NCBI GenBank assembly: GCA_016200485.1 | Contig: JACQEP010000025.1 | Coordinates: 1-64,000 of the forward strand | DNA length: 64,000 nt | Origin: Gammaproteobacteria bacterium | Lineage (GTDB): Bacteria; Pseudomonadota; Gammaproteobacteria; Tenderiales; Tenderiaceae | Reading direction: 5' to 3' | In this document: positions 1 through 9,702 of the stretch, one piece after another | How positions within the stretch are numbered: the first letter of the stretch is position 1 | How the letters are laid out: the number at the start of each line of letters is the position of its first letter | Translations under genes and position numbers: made by a program | Notes under the pieces: generated by a model | The model's database searches: none | Told to the model about the DNA's origin: nothing | The model's input: the letters and a program-made list of their open reading frames with translations, nothing else

Positions 1-29
1 AATCGCCCCTACGTAATCCCAACAAACTG

Positions 30-1061
30 TTAACGCAGTTCTGTCGGCCCTAACCCCACAATTTTCGCAAACGTAGCCGCCATCGACATGCCGAGACCAT
101 GGGTAAACTTCTCAAAGGGATCAGGTGTACGCGTGTAATCGACTATTTTCTCCTCGCCGATAATCTCCCGCGCCACGTAACTGGCACTACCCAAACCATC
201 CACCAGGCCTAATTCGATACCCTGCTCGCCCGTCCAGACCAAGCCCGTAAATAATTCATCGCCACCCTTCAGGCGATCACCACGGCCTTCTTTCACCGTT
301 TTGATGAATTGCGCATGGATATTGGTCAACATCCCTTTCACATGCTGCACATCCTTATCCTTCATCGGTGAAAATGGATCCATGAATCCTTTGCTTTCGC
401 CCGCAGTCAACAGACGACGTTCAACACCCAGTTTGTTCATGGTCTCGACAAAACCAAAGGTGCTCATCAACACACCAATCGAACCTACCATGCTGGCCTT
501 GTCCGCATAAATTTCATCAGCAGCCACGGCAATGTAATAGCCACCCGACGCGCAGACATCGCTAATTACCGCATAAATCGGGGTTTTCGGATATTCTTTG
601 CGAAGACGCTTAATTTCGTCGTTAATGTATCCCGCCTGCACTGGGCTACCTCCGGGACTATTAATCCGCAAAATGACACCTACGGTATTCTTATTTTCAA
701 AGGCATCACGCAGACTGGGAATAATATTGTCCGCACTGGCTTCGGAGTCGGAAGCGATTACACCATTCAAGTCTATCAACGCCGTATGTTTCCCAACAGA
801 AAGATTTCCATCCCCCGACGACAATAGCGCGAACAATATCACCACCAGATAAAGCGCCATAACTGACTTGAAAAAAATGCCCCAGCGCCGGGCGCGGCGT
901 TGCTCTGTCACCGCCGCCATTGCCAGCTTGGAAAGCACTTCACGTTCCCAATCCCGGTTCTTGTCCGGTTCAACATTGTTTTTTTCGGCGGGCGTGGTTT
1001 CGCTTACCTGTGGATTATTGGTCCACGGATCCTGAGATGTGGGCTTTTGTTCTTCCGTCAT
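30..1061 (-). CDS. sppA: signal peptide peptidase SppA, single-domain type
   Basis: A 343-residue serine protease of family S49 that should cleave leftover signal peptides in the inner membrane. A long polar N-terminus is followed by one membrane segment at about residues 61-82. The Ser-Lys dyad is visible: Ser172 in the CASGGYY motif and Lys224 in GESKGFMDPF, 52 residues apart as in Bacillus SppA. It is half the length of the E. coli double-domain enzyme and matches the short 36-kDa form. It is the last gene of a leftward group rluC, HAD phosphatase, sppA. The start ATG has a weak upstream GAGG. Assignment is firm. Confidence 0.93.
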   Translation of the reverse strand: MTEEQKPTSQDPWTNNPQVSETTPAEKNNVEPDKNRDWEREVLSKLAMAAVTEQRRARRWGIFFKSVMALYLVVILFALLSSGDGNLSVGKHTALIDLNGVIASDSEASADNIIPSLRDAFENKNTVGVILRINSPGGSPVQAGYINDEIKRLRKEYPKTPIYAVISDVCASGGYYIAVAADEIYADKASMVGSIGVLMSTFGFVETMNKLGVERRLLTAGESKGFMDPFSPMKDKDVQHVKGMLTNIHAQFIKTVKEGRGDRLKGGDELFTGLVWTGEQGIELGLVDGLGSASYVAREIIGEEKIVDYTRTPDPFEKFTHGLGMSMAATFAKIVGLGPTELR

Positions 1062-1083
1062 ATGCTGTTTCGCCTCAATTAAA

Positions 1084-1746
1084 TCAATTCAAATTTGATA
1101 ATAACCATTGTCTCATATGCGCAATACTATCAACACAGCCCAATGCCCCGAATTGTTTCAGGCGCAGCGGTTCATGGGCGCCATACGATACCGCCAGCGA
1201 AGCGACTCCTGCTCGACGCGCCATGTCCAAATCGTATTCGGTATCCCCGACCATGAGGGTGTTATCGGGAGCAACCCCTAAATCTTCAATAATTTCTCGC
1301 AGCATTTGCGGATCAGGTTTGGAGCATGTTTCATCGGCGCAACGTGTGACCTGAAAATAGTGGTGGCTCCCGGTTTCGGTTAACACCCGATTCAATCCGG
1401 CGCGGCTTTTGCCCGTGGCAACAGCCAACAGGCGGTTATGGGTGCGTAGCTCTTCCAACAATGGAATCACGCCCTCGAACAACGGCGCCGGGGTTGGACA
1501 GGCCTCCAAATAGTGATAGCGATAGCGTTCCACAAAACGGTTATAGGCAACCACATCAAGATCCGGGTACAAAGCCATAATCGCCTCGCGCAATCCCAGG
1601 CCAATGACATTCCGCATCTCGACCTCGGTCAATTCCACCAAAGCCAGATCGACGGCTGTCGCCCGCACGGAATCGACGATGCGCCCCGCCGAATCCATCA
1701 AGGTGCCATCCCAATCGAAGATGATAAGATCAAAGCGTGAGCGCAT
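1084..1746 (-). CDS. HAD-IA family phosphatase, phosphoglycolate phosphatase-like
   Basis: A 220-residue haloacid dehalogenase-superfamily hydrolase. Motif I is FDWDGT with Asp11 as nucleophile and Asp13 as acid/base; motif II is the Thr of AVATGKS; the Lys of CSKPDP is motif III; MVGDTEYDLD is the metal-binding motif IV. A helical cap lies between motifs I and II (C1 cap). Its start overlaps the rluC stop by one base, so translation is probably coupled. The same gene sits between rluC and sppA in Pseudomonas, from memory. The substrate cannot be told from sequence; phosphoglycolate or a nucleotide is possible. Confidence 0.88.
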   Translation of the reverse strand: MRSRFDLIIFDWDGTLMDSAGRIVDSVRATAVDLALVELTEVEMRNVIGLGLREAIMALYPDLDVVAYNRFVERYRYHYLEACPTPAPLFEGVIPLLEELRTHNRLLAVATGKSRAGLNRVLTETGSHHYFQVTRCADETCSKPDPQMLREIIEDLGVAPDNTLMVGDTEYDLDMARRAGVASLAVSYGAHEPLRLKQFGALGCVDSIAHMRQWLLSNLN

Positions 1747-2696
1747 TACTTCGGAAGCCGTTTTAATACTGCGCTCAAATCTTCATCAAGTGGAGCGCGG
1801 ATTTCCAACATCTTCCCGTCATCCCCCCAGGGGAAACGCAAGACTTGGGCATGCAAAAATAGCCGCTTCAAGCCAAACTCACGCATTTGCTTATTAAATG
1901 TCTTGTCACCGTATTTTTCATCTGCCGCCAAGGGATGACCACTATGCGCAGCATGCACCCGGATTTGATGGGTGCGACCGGTATAGATATCGACTTCCAT
2001 CAAAGTGGCATCGGCAAAGCGCTGTAGCGGCGTGAATCGACTCTCGGACGCCTTGCCATCGGCGCTCACCGTAACCATCCGTTCGCCAGAGCGTTGCACA
2101 TTTTTCCGGAGCGGGACATCGACCCTCCCCCCTTTCCAGCGCCCCATACACAAGGCCAGATACTGCTTTTCCATCTGACCATCGCGCATCAGTTCGTGCA
2201 GCTGACGCAGGGCACTCCGGCGCTTGGCGATGAGCAGGCATCCCGAAGTTTCACGGTCCAGCCGATGCACCAACTCCAGATGATCCTTCTCCGGCCGCAA
2301 GATCCGCAGCGCCTCGATCACCCCAAAGCTTAAACCGCTGCCCCCATGCACAGCCATCCCCGAGGGCTTGTTGATCGCTAATAGGCCGTTGTCTTCATAG
2401 AGAATCGTCCCCTCAAGCTGCTCCTGGGCACGCCTGGTGGGCACCACCGCCTCCGGGGTATCACTGGTTCTGACAGGCGGGATTCGAATCTGATCCCCCG
2501 CCTCCAGGCGATAAGAGGGCTTGATCCGCCCCTTGTTCACCCGCACCTCGCCGGTACGCAGGATACGGTAGACAAGACTCTTGGGGACACCCTTGAGACA
2601 GGTCATCAAAAAATTGTCGATGCGTTGACCTGCCCGGTCAGCGTCTACTTCAACAATACGAATACTTGGGGTATCAGGGTCTTTAATATCGGTCAT
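1746..2696 (-). CDS. rluC: 23S rRNA pseudouridine synthase RluC
   Basis: A 316-residue RluA-family pseudouridine synthase; the family member RluC modifies 23S rRNA positions 955, 2504 and 2580. An S4 RNA-binding domain occupies about residues 24-75 and the catalytic domain follows. The catalytic aspartate is Asp147 in the HRLDRETSG motif. It is the first gene of the leftward rluC-HAD-sppA operon and is divergent from rne, with about 650 bp between them, the same arrangement as in other gammaproteobacteria. The rluC name rests on this context and on length; RluA and RluD differ in their surroundings. Confidence 0.93.
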   Translation of the reverse strand: MTDIKDPDTPSIRIVEVDADRAGQRIDNFLMTCLKGVPKSLVYRILRTGEVRVNKGRIKPSYRLEAGDQIRIPPVRTSDTPEAVVPTRRAQEQLEGTILYEDNGLLAINKPSGMAVHGGSGLSFGVIEALRILRPEKDHLELVHRLDRETSGCLLIAKRRSALRQLHELMRDGQMEKQYLALCMGRWKGGRVDVPLRKNVQRSGERMVTVSADGKASESRFTPLQRFADATLMEVDIYTGRTHQIRVHAAHSGHPLAADEKYGDKTFNKQMREFGLKRLFLHAQVLRFPWGDDGKMLEIRAPLDEDLSAVLKRLPK

Positions 2697-3342
2697 CGGG
2701 GACGGTTGCTCAGTCTTTCATGGCGCGAGGGATCATGTTATAGTACGCCGTGGTGGTTACTGGGCTTGTGGTTAAAATTGCCTTTAGCTCATGCACTTAG
2801 CTACCGGTTGAGGACGCACTTGGAGATCGGTGCTGCCCACTAGAATAGAGTGTGCGGATCATCTTCACTGGGTATCAAACGTGTCATCACGTTCGCCCCG
2901 CTTCAATGCCGTAAGAGTTTACCATCTTCAGCCGTTAGTATAAATGGCTTGAAAGATGTGATGTAAAAACGCCCGGCGCTGACAATAAAATTTCAGCGCG
3001 GCATAGTGAACACAAACTGATATTGAAAATAATGCTCCTGTGCGTTGCGCTGGAGATGCTGAATAGGCGAAACGATATTAAGGCTGTTGGACCGCGTGTT
3101 GGTCGAAAGAGCTAAGGAAGTGCTGATTTATCCGCTTAAGCGGTACTTCCCTGACGAATTTACCGCCGGTGCCGCCCCGATACATGACATGGCTGGCACG
3201 GCCGACAATTTGACGACCCTCCGTCCATCATCAGTCTTAGCTGAGATGGCTACTTAAAACGCGAACTCCGCGTTGCCATTCTTGCGCCTGACAATTTAGC
3301 ACTCCTCTCGCGGCCCGCAGCTGAGCCAAGGAGAAGCTATTA
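2697..3342 (+). promoter_or_regulatory. long rne leader and rluC/rne divergent region
   Basis: This 646-base stretch contains no credible gene. It carries a rightward promoter near its left end and several inverted repeats: GCGCTGA/TCAGCGC at 2976-2999 with a 10-base loop, and GGAAGT/ACTTCC at 3116-3150 enclosing CCGCTTAAGCGG. A clear ribosome-binding site AAGGAG lies at 3330-3335 ahead of rne. In E. coli the long rne leader carries stem-loops that RNase E senses to control its own mRNA. The same kind of autoregulation is inferred here, not shown. Confidence 0.55.
2716..2744 (+). promoter_or_regulatory. candidate extended -10 promoter for rne
   Basis: The bases TGTTATAGT at 2736-2744 form an extended -10 (TGn followed by TATAGT, five of six to consensus). 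A weak -35 candidate TTTCAT lies at 2716-2721 with a 17-base spacer. Transcription would begin near 2751 and give an rne leader of about 590 bases. Confidence 0.45.
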
Positions 3343-5757
3343 ATGAAAAGAATGTTGATTAACGCAACTCAAAAAGAAGAGTTGCGCGTTGCGATGGTTG
3401 ATGGACAAAGACTCTACGATCTCGACATAGAAATCCCCGGCCGCGAACAGAAAAAGGCCAATATCTATAAAGGTAAAGTAACCCGCGTCGAGCCCAGTCT
3501 TGAAGCGGCGTTCATCGATTACGGCGCCGACCGTCACGGTTTTCTGTCCCTGAAAGAAGTCGCGCCCTCCTGCTTTATGGGCGCCGTTCCGCAGGAAGGC
3601 GGTCGCGTCAACATCAAGGAAGTGTTGAAGGAAGGCCAGGAATTATTGGTCCAGATCGACAAGGAGGAGCGCGGCAACAAGGGCGCAGCTCTGACCACTT
3701 ACATCAGTCTCGCGGGTCGCTATCTGGTACTGATGCCCAATAATCCGCGGGCTGGCGGGGTCTCTCGCCGCATTGAAGGCGAGGATCGGACCGAGATCCG
3801 TGAAATCATGGCCGCGCTCGCCATCCCCGAAGGCATGGGGCTGATCGTACGTACCGCCGGCGTTGGCAAAAGCAGTGAAGAACTGCAGTGGGACTTGGAT
3901 TACCTGTTGCGCCTATGGCAGGCCATCGATCAGGCCGGCAAGGAGCGTTCGTCCCCGTTTCTGGTCTACCAGGAAAGTAGCCTTATTATCCGCGCCATCC
4001 GCGATTATTTTCGCCAGGATATCGGCGAGATCCTGATTGACGACAAGGACGTATACGACAACGCCCGCAACTTCATGCAGCAGGTCATGCCGCATAACCT
4101 GCGCAAGTTGCGTCACTATGAAGACCATGTGCCGCTCTTTTCGCGTTATCAGATTGAAAGCCAGATCGAGACGGCATTCCAACACGAGGTACGCCTGCCC
4201 TCCGGCGGGGCGATCGTTATCGACCGCACCGAGGCCCTGGTCTCAATCGACATCAACTCTTCGCGTGCCACCCAGGGTGGCGACATCGAGGAAACCGCGC
4301 TCAATACCAACCTTGAGGCCGCAGACGAGATTGCCCGCCAATTGCGCCTGCGTGACTTGGGCGGCCTGATTGTCATCGACTTTATCGATATGACTCCCAC
4401 CCGCAATCAACGCGAAGTCGAAAATCGCATGCGCGATGCCTTGAAGATGGATCGGGCGCGGGTGCAGGTAGGCCGGATCTCGCGTTTTGGTCTGCTGGAG
4501 ATGTCACGCCAGCGCCTGCGACCATCACTAGGGGAATCGATTCAGGTTGCCTGCCCGCGGTGCAAAGGCGAAGGCTCGATCCGCAACGTGGAATCGCTGT
4601 CACTGGCGATCCTGCGTCTGATCGAAGAAGAAGCCATGAAAGAAACCTCAGCCCGGATCGAGGCGCAATTGCCCATCGCGGTGGCGACCTTCCTCCTCAA
4701 TGAAAAACGGGCGTCGGTATCGGCGATTGAACGTCGCCATGGCACGCATGTCGTGCTGATCCCAAATCCTGATCTCGAAACACCTCACTATGATGTCAAA
4801 CGGATTCGCGTCGATGAGGTGGAGGCCGAAGATTCTGTTGGCACATTGAGCTACCAGAAGATCAAACCGCTGGACACGGAAGATGAAATTAGCGCCTTTC
4901 GTAAAGTGAAAATCCGTGGCGAAGAGCCTGCGGTGCGTGGTGTTCAACCGGCGACGCCGGCACCGGTCGTTGCCACCCCCGACGCCGCCCCGGGCACTAC
5001 GCCAGCGGCTTCCACCGCTCAACGTGAGGCCGAAGCTGGCTTCCTGAAACGCTTGTGGACTGGGTTATTCGGGGCTGCCAAGCCAACAGAAGAAACTGGC
5101 GAACAAACGCGGGATACGCAACAAACCCAACGCACCGAATCAGGACAACAGCGACGCCAGGGTCAAGGCCGTGGCACCACTACTACTGATCGCCAAGGCC
5201 GCACCCGTCGCCGTGGCGGACGTAACCAGCGTGATCGTGGCGAACGCACCGAGCGTGGCGATCGTAAACGCGTAGATCGTCCTGAACTCAGTGCAACACC
5301 GGCTGAGCAAACGCCTGTTCAAGCCCTCAGCCAGGCACCTGAACCGGTCATGGCCGAACACCTACCAATGATTATTACCCCTGACACTGGCGAAACCAGT
5401 GCTACGCCAGTCGCAGTGACGGGGGAGACTCCACGCCGTGAAGGCGCGGGTCGCCGCGGCCGTCGTGGTGGCCGTCGTCGCGGGGGGCGCCGTGATCGCA
5501 GCAATCCTGACGCTACGGGACAAAATGCCGGCCAGGAAAGTGGCAGTGCATCGTCTTCTCAGCACGACAGCGAAACATCGTCTCGCACCGAGTCCAGCGG
5601 CAATGGCAATGGTAACAGCGATGCCCCTCGGGAATCCCGTTCTTATCAGGCCTCGTTTGATCTAGATGCCAGCAACCGGGAACGTAGCGCTGGCGAAACC
5701 AGCGCTCGTCCGGCCGTGACCGAATCGCCCTCTGGCAGCGGCGCAAGCGATCATTGA
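3343..5757 (+). CDS. rne: ribonuclease E
   Basis: An 804-residue endoribonuclease that starts mRNA decay and processes rRNA and tRNA. The catalytic half contains an S1 domain (about residues 38-120), the 5' sensor and DNase I-like regions, the metal-binding Asp303 (SIDINSS) and Asp346 (VIDFIDM), and the zinc-link CPRC at Cys404 and Cys407, at the same positions as in E. coli. The C-terminal part, from about residue 530, is low-complexity, with Arg/Gly-rich blocks ([13 protein letters not shown]) suited to RNA binding; it is shorter than the E. coli scaffold. The start is set by AAGGAG eight bases upstream. It ends facing the phosphatase gene across a palindrome. Confidence 0.97.
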   Translation: MKRMLINATQKEELRVAMVDGQRLYDLDIEIPGREQKKANIYKGKVTRVEPSLEAAFIDYGADRHGFLSLKEVAPSCFMGAVPQEGGRVNIKEVLKEGQELLVQIDKEERGNKGAALTTYISLAGRYLVLMPNNPRAGGVSRRIEGEDRTEIREIMAALAIPEGMGLIVRTAGVGKSSEELQWDLDYLLRLWQAIDQAGKERSSPFLVYQESSLIIRAIRDYFRQDIGEILIDDKDVYDNARNFMQQVMPHNLRKLRHYEDHVPLFSRYQIESQIETAFQHEVRLPSGGAIVIDRTEALVSIDINSSRATQGGDIEETALNTNLEAADEIARQLRLRDLGGLIVIDFIDMTPTRNQREVENRMRDALKMDRARVQVGRISRFGLLEMSRQRLRPSLGESIQVACPRCKGEGSIRNVESLSLAILRLIEEEAMKETSARIEAQLPIAVATFLLNEKRASVSAIERRHGTHVVLIPNPDLETPHYDVKRIRVDEVEAEDSVGTLSYQKIKPLDTEDEISAFRKVKIRGEEPAVRGVQPATPAPVVATPDAAPGTTPAASTAQREAEAGFLKRLWTGLFGAAKPTEETGEQTRDTQQTQRTESGQQRRQGQGRGTTTTDRQGRTRRRGGRNQRDRGERTERGDRKRVDRPELSATPAEQTPVQALSQAPEPVMAEHLPMIITPDTGETSATPVAVTGETPRREGAGRRGRRGGRRRGGRRDRSNPDATGQNAGQESGSASSSQHDSETSSRTESSGNGNGNSDAPRESRSYQASFDLDASNRERSAGETSARPAVTESPSGSGASDH

Positions 5758-5792
5758 TCACTCATCGCCTGACTCGTCAGTAAGCGTACGCG

Positions 5793-5818
5793 TAGGGGCG
5801 ATTCATGAATCGCCCCTA
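5793..5818. terminator. 26-bp perfect palindrome between rne and the phosphatase gene
   Basis: TAGGGGCGATTCA at 5793-5805 is followed directly by its exact reverse complement up to 5818. It lies between two converging genes and probably ends transcription from both sides. It belongs to a small repeat family: half copies with CGCCCCTAC occur near positions 5-14 and 12631-12639, and a related palindrome lies at 18611-18636. Confidence 0.6.
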
Positions 5819-5822
5819 TAAT

Positions 5823-6302
5823 TCACCGCAGATGTTTTTCGCGGATATCGTCTAACAGCCCCTGCGCTGCTGCCTCGACTAGATCAAGCACCTGTTCAAA
5901 ACCGCGCTCACCGCCATAATACGGATCGGGCACTTCCTCTTCCGGTAAATGCGGGGCGTATTCGAGAAAGAGCTGTAATTTATACTTATATTGAGCAGGA
6001 CATTGCTCAACGATAATTTCGAGATTATCGTTGTCCATCGCCAGAATGTAATCGTAATAGCCGAAATCACTCTGCTGCACCTGGCGTGCCCGTAACGGAC
6101 TGAGATCAACACCCCGCCGCAGGGCGGCGGCCTGTGACCGCCGATCAGGTGCTTTGCCGATGTGGTAGGCATGCGTTCCTGCAGAGTCGACTTCGATGTG
6201 ATCGCTAACAGACTGATCTGCAATCAGTTTGAGAAACACACCGTGCGCCGCGGGAGAACGGCAGATATTGCCCATGCAGACAAAGAGTACTTTCACCATC
6301 AT
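5823..6302 (-). CDS. low-molecular-weight protein tyrosine phosphatase
   Basis: A 159-residue cytoplasmic phosphatase. The phosphate-binding loop C-X5-R is Cys9 to Arg15 (CMGNICR) followed by SPA, and the general-acid aspartate lies in VPDPYYGG near residue 124. Length is normal for the family. In Pseudomonas a homologue lies between kdsB and rne as here, from memory. Bacterial members of this family often act on tyrosine kinases that control exopolysaccharide, but no such kinase is in the window. The start may be either of two adjacent ATG codons. Confidence 0.92.
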   Translation of the reverse strand: MMVKVLFVCMGNICRSPAAHGVFLKLIADQSVSDHIEVDSAGTHAYHIGKAPDRRSQAAALRRGVDLSPLRARQVQQSDFGYYDYILAMDNDNLEIIVEQCPAQYKYKLQLFLEYAPHLPEEEVPDPYYGGERGFEQVLDLVEAAAQGLLDDIREKHLR

Positions 6303-6357
6303 CAGTCACCCAACATTCTGTGATCCAGTTAACGTTTTTAATTCCCGAAATGGGTAG

Positions 6358-6363
6358 TATAAT
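6358..6363 (+). promoter_or_regulatory. candidate -10 box for the small gene at 6393
   Basis: A consensus TATAAT lies 30 bases upstream of the ATG at 6393, within an A+T-rich stretch. No good -35 hexamer was found at the expected distance. Confidence 0.35.
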
Positions 6364-6392
6364 TAAAATTATTTTAAACAAAATGATTGCTT

Positions 6393-6665
6393 ATGACTGA
6401 CCTTATCATTGACATCGATGTCAATCGGCTTGCTGTTCTGATCGGGCGCGAGGTTAACTATAGTGGCAATCCGTGCCAGATAGTCGAAATACTGGAAGAC
6501 GGCCCGGCCTTGGTGTTGCAATACCACAACTACACCATTCAAGCCGATCAGCATGGCGAGGCACATCGCAAAGCGCCCAACACGGTCATTATTCCGATCT
6601 ACGATCATGAAGGCAATGGCTGGCATCCGGAGTTTGCCGCCCTACGCCTGACGCATCTACTTTAA
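6393..6665 (+). CDS. conserved-looking small hypothetical protein
   Basis: A 90-residue protein of unknown function. No signal peptide or membrane segment is seen. It is acidic, with a beta-rich pattern ([13 protein letters not shown], then [15 protein letters not shown]) that could form a small barrel. The ATG at 6393 is preferred over an in-frame TTG two codons earlier; neither has a strong ribosome-binding site, but a TATAAT lies 30 bases upstream. Its last nine bases overlap the end of kdsB, which runs the other way. The reading frame fills the gap between two core genes with codon use like theirs, so it is probably real. Confidence 0.6.
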   Translation: MTDLIIDIDVNRLAVLIGREVNYSGNPCQIVEILEDGPALVLQYHNYTIQADQHGEAHRKAPNTVIIPIYDHEGNGWHPEFAALRLTHLL

Positions 6666-7412
6666 TTTCGAGCGTACCCGTTCCAGATCCTGCTCCGTAT
6701 CCACCCCCGGAACCGTTGCTGTGGCTACCTCAGCCACATGTATACGATGACCATGCCATAGCGCCCGTAATTGCTCCAGTGATTCCTGCGTCTCCAAGGC
6801 CACGGCTGACCAGGTGACATATTCACGCAAAAATGCGGCACGGTAGGCATACATGCCGATATGGCGATAGTGTTCGCCTGTCGGTGGCAATGTTGATTTG
6901 CTCACCGCGAAGGCATCACGATCCCACGGAATCGGCGCGCGACTGAAATAAAGTGCATAACCCTGGTGATCGAACACAACTTTAACGATATTCGGATCGA
7001 ATAATTCTGCCGCACCGGTAATCCGTTCACACAATGTTGCGATACTGGCGTGTGTAAACTGCGCTAAATTGGTGGCCACTTGCTGAATCAATTGCGGCGG
7101 CATCAGCGGTTCATCGCCTTGTAAATTGACGATGATCTCATCTTTTTTCCAGCCACGTTGGGCACTGACTTCGGCAATACGATCAGTACCCGATCGATGT
7201 TCACTCGATGTCATGCAGACATCGGCACCGAATCCCTGTACCGCATCAAACACCGCTGAATGATCTGTCGCAATCACGACTTCGTCAGCACCACTTTTTA
7301 ACGCCTGACGATAGACATGCTCGATCATCGGCTTGCCGGCAATCAGGGCCAGCGGTTTAGCCGGTAAGCGCGTTGAGGCATAACGCGCCGGAATCACAAC
7401 CTTGAAACTCAC
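6657..7412 (-). CDS. kdsB: 3-deoxy-manno-octulosonate cytidylyltransferase
   Basis: A 251-residue enzyme that joins CTP and Kdo to make CMP-Kdo for lipopolysaccharide inner core. The nucleotide-binding start [17 protein letters not shown] and the motif [11 protein letters not shown] are typical of the family, and the length is normal. It overlaps the upstream ycaR gene by four bases. With lpxK and ycaR it forms the lipid A/Kdo block seen in many gammaproteobacteria. Confidence 0.96.
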   Translation of the reverse strand: MSFKVVIPARYASTRLPAKPLALIAGKPMIEHVYRQALKSGADEVVIATDHSAVFDAVQGFGADVCMTSSEHRSGTDRIAEVSAQRGWKKDEIIVNLQGDEPLMPPQLIQQVATNLAQFTHASIATLCERITGAAELFDPNIVKVVFDHQGYALYFSRAPIPWDRDAFAVSKSTLPPTGEHYRHIGMYAYRAAFLREYVTWSAVALETQESLEQLRALWHGHRIHVAEVATATVPGVDTEQDLERVRSKLK

Positions 7413-7591
7413 CGCACTTCCTCGTCGGAAGCCAGACGACGAGCGGAATCTTCAAGCATCACCGGAATATCATCATGGATAGGATAAGCCAGTCGGTCGG
7501 CAGCACAAATTAATTCTTGTTCGGATTTGCGATACAACAAGGGCCCTTTGCAAACCGGACACACTAAAATGTCGAGCAATTTACTGTCCAT
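7409..7591 (-). CDS. ycaR: Trm112 family protein YcaR
   Basis: A 60-residue protein of the Trm112/YcaR family. It has a CPVCKGPL knuckle at the start and the conserved LLDILVCP and [12 protein letters not shown] segments. Members are small activating or zinc-ribbon-like proteins; in bacteria the exact role is not settled. It lies between lpxK (11-base overlap) and kdsB (4-base overlap), the conserved context for this family. Confidence 0.93.
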   Translation of the reverse strand: MDSKLLDILVCPVCKGPLLYRKSEQELICAADRLAYPIHDDIPVMLEDSARRLASDEEVR

Positions 7592-8558
7592 GCGCGTTCC
7601 TCAGTTTCGTTAGCAACCGATGTTCGAATTCGGCTGGCAATTGCGCCACCACAGGAACATACCAATGTGCGAGGGTGGCATATGGGCGGTATTTTACCGC
7701 ATCCTTCTCGGTCATCAGCACTGGTAAATTATCATTAAATTGCATATCTGCGGCCTGATAGGGGTGGTGATCCGGAAACGGATGCTCGATCACTTGCAGC
7801 CCCCTCTGCCGCAGCTGGGCAAAAAACCGTGCGGGATGACCAATACCGGCTACTGCATGCACCCGCTCCTTCGCAAAATCCAGTAGCTCCCGGGCGCTCC
7901 CCTGCCCCTGTAAGGCGTGCGCCGGCCCTTGGATGAGCGTCATTAACACTTCTCCTGATCGTGCTCCGCCATTGGCGATCACAAAATCGACGTCCTCTAA
8001 CCTGGCAGGTGGCTCACGCAAGGGGCCCGCCGGTAGACAGTGGCCGTTGCCGAGACGGCGTTCGCCATCAATGACAACAATTTCAATGTCGCGCTGGAGA
8101 CGATAGTGCTGCAAGCCATCGTCGCTGACGATGACATTGCAACCTTGCGCTAACAATTGCTGCGCGTCCTGCACGCGATCCGGCCCGGCAACGATGGGAC
8201 ACCGGCAACGTTGCGCCAATAATACAGACTCATCTCCCACTAGCACCGGATCACTGGTCGCGGTTACCGATTGCGGCCAGAGCTTGGCCTGGCCGCCATA
8301 ACCGCGTGTGATAATTCCCGGCCGATAACCGGCGTGTTGCAAGCGCTCGACCAGCCAGATGACTAACGGTGTTTTACCCGTGCCACCGACGCTGATATTA
8401 CCGACGATAATTACTGGCACAGGCAATCGCACGCGTTTTTTCAGACCACTGCGATAGGCCCATCGCCTGAGCGCGGCAATACCACGGAACAGCCATGACA
8501 GCGGCAACAAAGGCCAAATGGGCCTGGAACCATACCAGGATTTTTCGATTGCTTTCAC
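7581..8558 (-). CDS. lpxK: tetraacyldisaccharide 4'-kinase
   Basis: A 325-residue membrane-associated kinase that phosphorylates the 4' position of the lipid A disaccharide. The P-loop [14 protein letters not shown] lies near residue 53 and is preceded by an N-terminal hydrophobic helix ([16 protein letters not shown]). Length fits the family. It is followed by ycaR and kdsB with overlaps, and preceded by exbD with a 40-base gap. msbA is not next to it, unlike E. coli, but the ExbB/ExbD context matches Pseudomonas. Confidence 0.95.
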   Translation of the reverse strand: MKAIEKSWYGSRPIWPLLPLSWLFRGIAALRRWAYRSGLKKRVRLPVPVIIVGNISVGGTGKTPLVIWLVERLQHAGYRPGIITRGYGGQAKLWPQSVTATSDPVLVGDESVLLAQRCRCPIVAGPDRVQDAQQLLAQGCNVIVSDDGLQHYRLQRDIEIVVIDGERRLGNGHCLPAGPLREPPARLEDVDFVIANGGARSGEVLMTLIQGPAHALQGQGSARELLDFAKERVHAVAGIGHPARFFAQLRQRGLQVIEHPFPDHHPYQAADMQFNDNLPVLMTEKDAVKYRPYATLAHWYVPVVAQLPAEFEHRLLTKLRNAHGQ

Positions 8559-8598
8559 GTTGTTGACGATCTCTCAGCTTACCAAGAGATCATTGTGA

Positions 8599-9015
8599 TC
8601 AATCACTATTGCGCGTGGCAATAGATAACTGCGTGAGACCTACTTGGCGGGCGGCATCCATGGCGGTGACCACGGATTGATGCGGCGCCTGACCATCGGC
8701 GCTGATGATCAGCATGGGATTGGCGGGTTGATCGGCCATCACCTTGCGCAGGGCACGGCGTACCGTGTCGAGCTGGGTGTTGATCAATAATTGTTTATCC
8801 ACATAGTAGCGACCGTCCTTGTCGATGGTAATTTCCAAGGCCTGTGGCGGCTTGTCAGCGGGATCATTCGAGGCCTGAGGCAGGGTGATCTGCACCTGAG
8901 CCTCATTCTTGAATGTGGTGGTCACGACGAAAAAGATCAACAACATGAGCACCACATCGATCAGTGGAATCAAATTGAGTTCGATCTGATCGCGGCGCTG
9001 CTTGCGAAAATTCAC
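8599..9015 (-). CDS. ExbD/TolR-family biopolymer transport protein
   Basis: A 138-residue protein with one N-terminal membrane segment (LIPLIDVVLMLLIFFVVTT, about residues 15-33) and a periplasmic domain. The Asp in PLIDVVLML is the conserved proton-carrying residue of ExbD/TolR proteins. Its start overlaps the upstream MotA/TolQ/ExbB gene by four bases. The pair would form a proton-driven motor, but no TonB or TolA partner is nearby. The position between comEC and lpxK suggests a conserved envelope role. Confidence 0.93.
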   Translation of the reverse strand: MNFRKQRRDQIELNLIPLIDVVLMLLIFFVVTTTFKNEAQVQITLPQASNDPADKPPQALEITIDKDGRYYVDKQLLINTQLDTVRRALRKVMADQPANPMLIISADGQAPHQSVVTAMDAARQVGLTQLSIATRNSD

Positions 9016-9647
9016 CGCCCGCTCTCCATCGGTAAATCGCGTTCACGCATTCCGGCCAACACTTCAACCAATTTCAGTGCTTCCTGCTCCATGGAGAGCA
9101 CAAGCTCATCAACGCGGCGTTGAAAATGACGATGAAACAGCAATGCGGGAATTGCGACAAACAAACCGCCAGCGGTTGTAATCAGCGCCGTGGAAATCCC
9201 GGCCGCCAATTGATGCGGGTCACCCATACCGGAGGCGCCGACCACCGAAAAGATATTGATAATTCCAAGTACCGTACCAAACAGGCCGAGCAAGGGAGAC
9301 AATACGGCGATACTTCCCAATGTTGTCAGAAATCGCTCCAGCTCCACCACTACCTGGCGCCCCGTCTCCTCAATCGCTTCTTTCATTACCGAACGATCGT
9401 GCGCACGATTGATCAAGCCCGCCGCCAGTATCCGGCCCAGCGGGGAACCCGCCTGCAGCTGCTTGATGTGTGCGCTATCCAGTTCATTGTTCTTGATCCA
9501 GGTCCACACCTGCGCCAACAAGTGCTTGGGACAAATCTTGTTTTGCTGCAGGGCCCAGAATCGCTCGCCGATAATGGCCAGCGCAAATATCGAACTCAGG
9601 ATGATGGGGATCATCACCCATCCACCTGCTTTGACTATCTCCAGCAC
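9012..9647 (-). CDS. MotA/TolQ/ExbB proton channel family protein
   Basis: A 211-residue inner-membrane protein with three predicted segments: about residues 10-28, 108-135 and 155-180. The conserved block GLFGTVLGIINIF and the AISTALITTAGGLFVAIPALL region identify the MotA/TolQ/ExbB family. It is co-transcribed with the ExbD-type partner downstream (four-base overlap). Substrate or partner receptor is unknown. Confidence 0.93.
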   Translation of the reverse strand: MLEIVKAGGWVMIPIILSSIFALAIIGERFWALQQNKICPKHLLAQVWTWIKNNELDSAHIKQLQAGSPLGRILAAGLINRAHDRSVMKEAIEETGRQVVVELERFLTTLGSIAVLSPLLGLFGTVLGIINIFSVVGASGMGDPHQLAAGISTALITTAGGLFVAIPALLFHRHFQRRVDELVLSMEQEALKLVEVLAGMRERDLPMESGR

Positions 9648-9702
9648 TTTGCATTTCTCCCTTGTAACGATTATTAAATCATACTCGATCTACGACGCTG
9701 AT

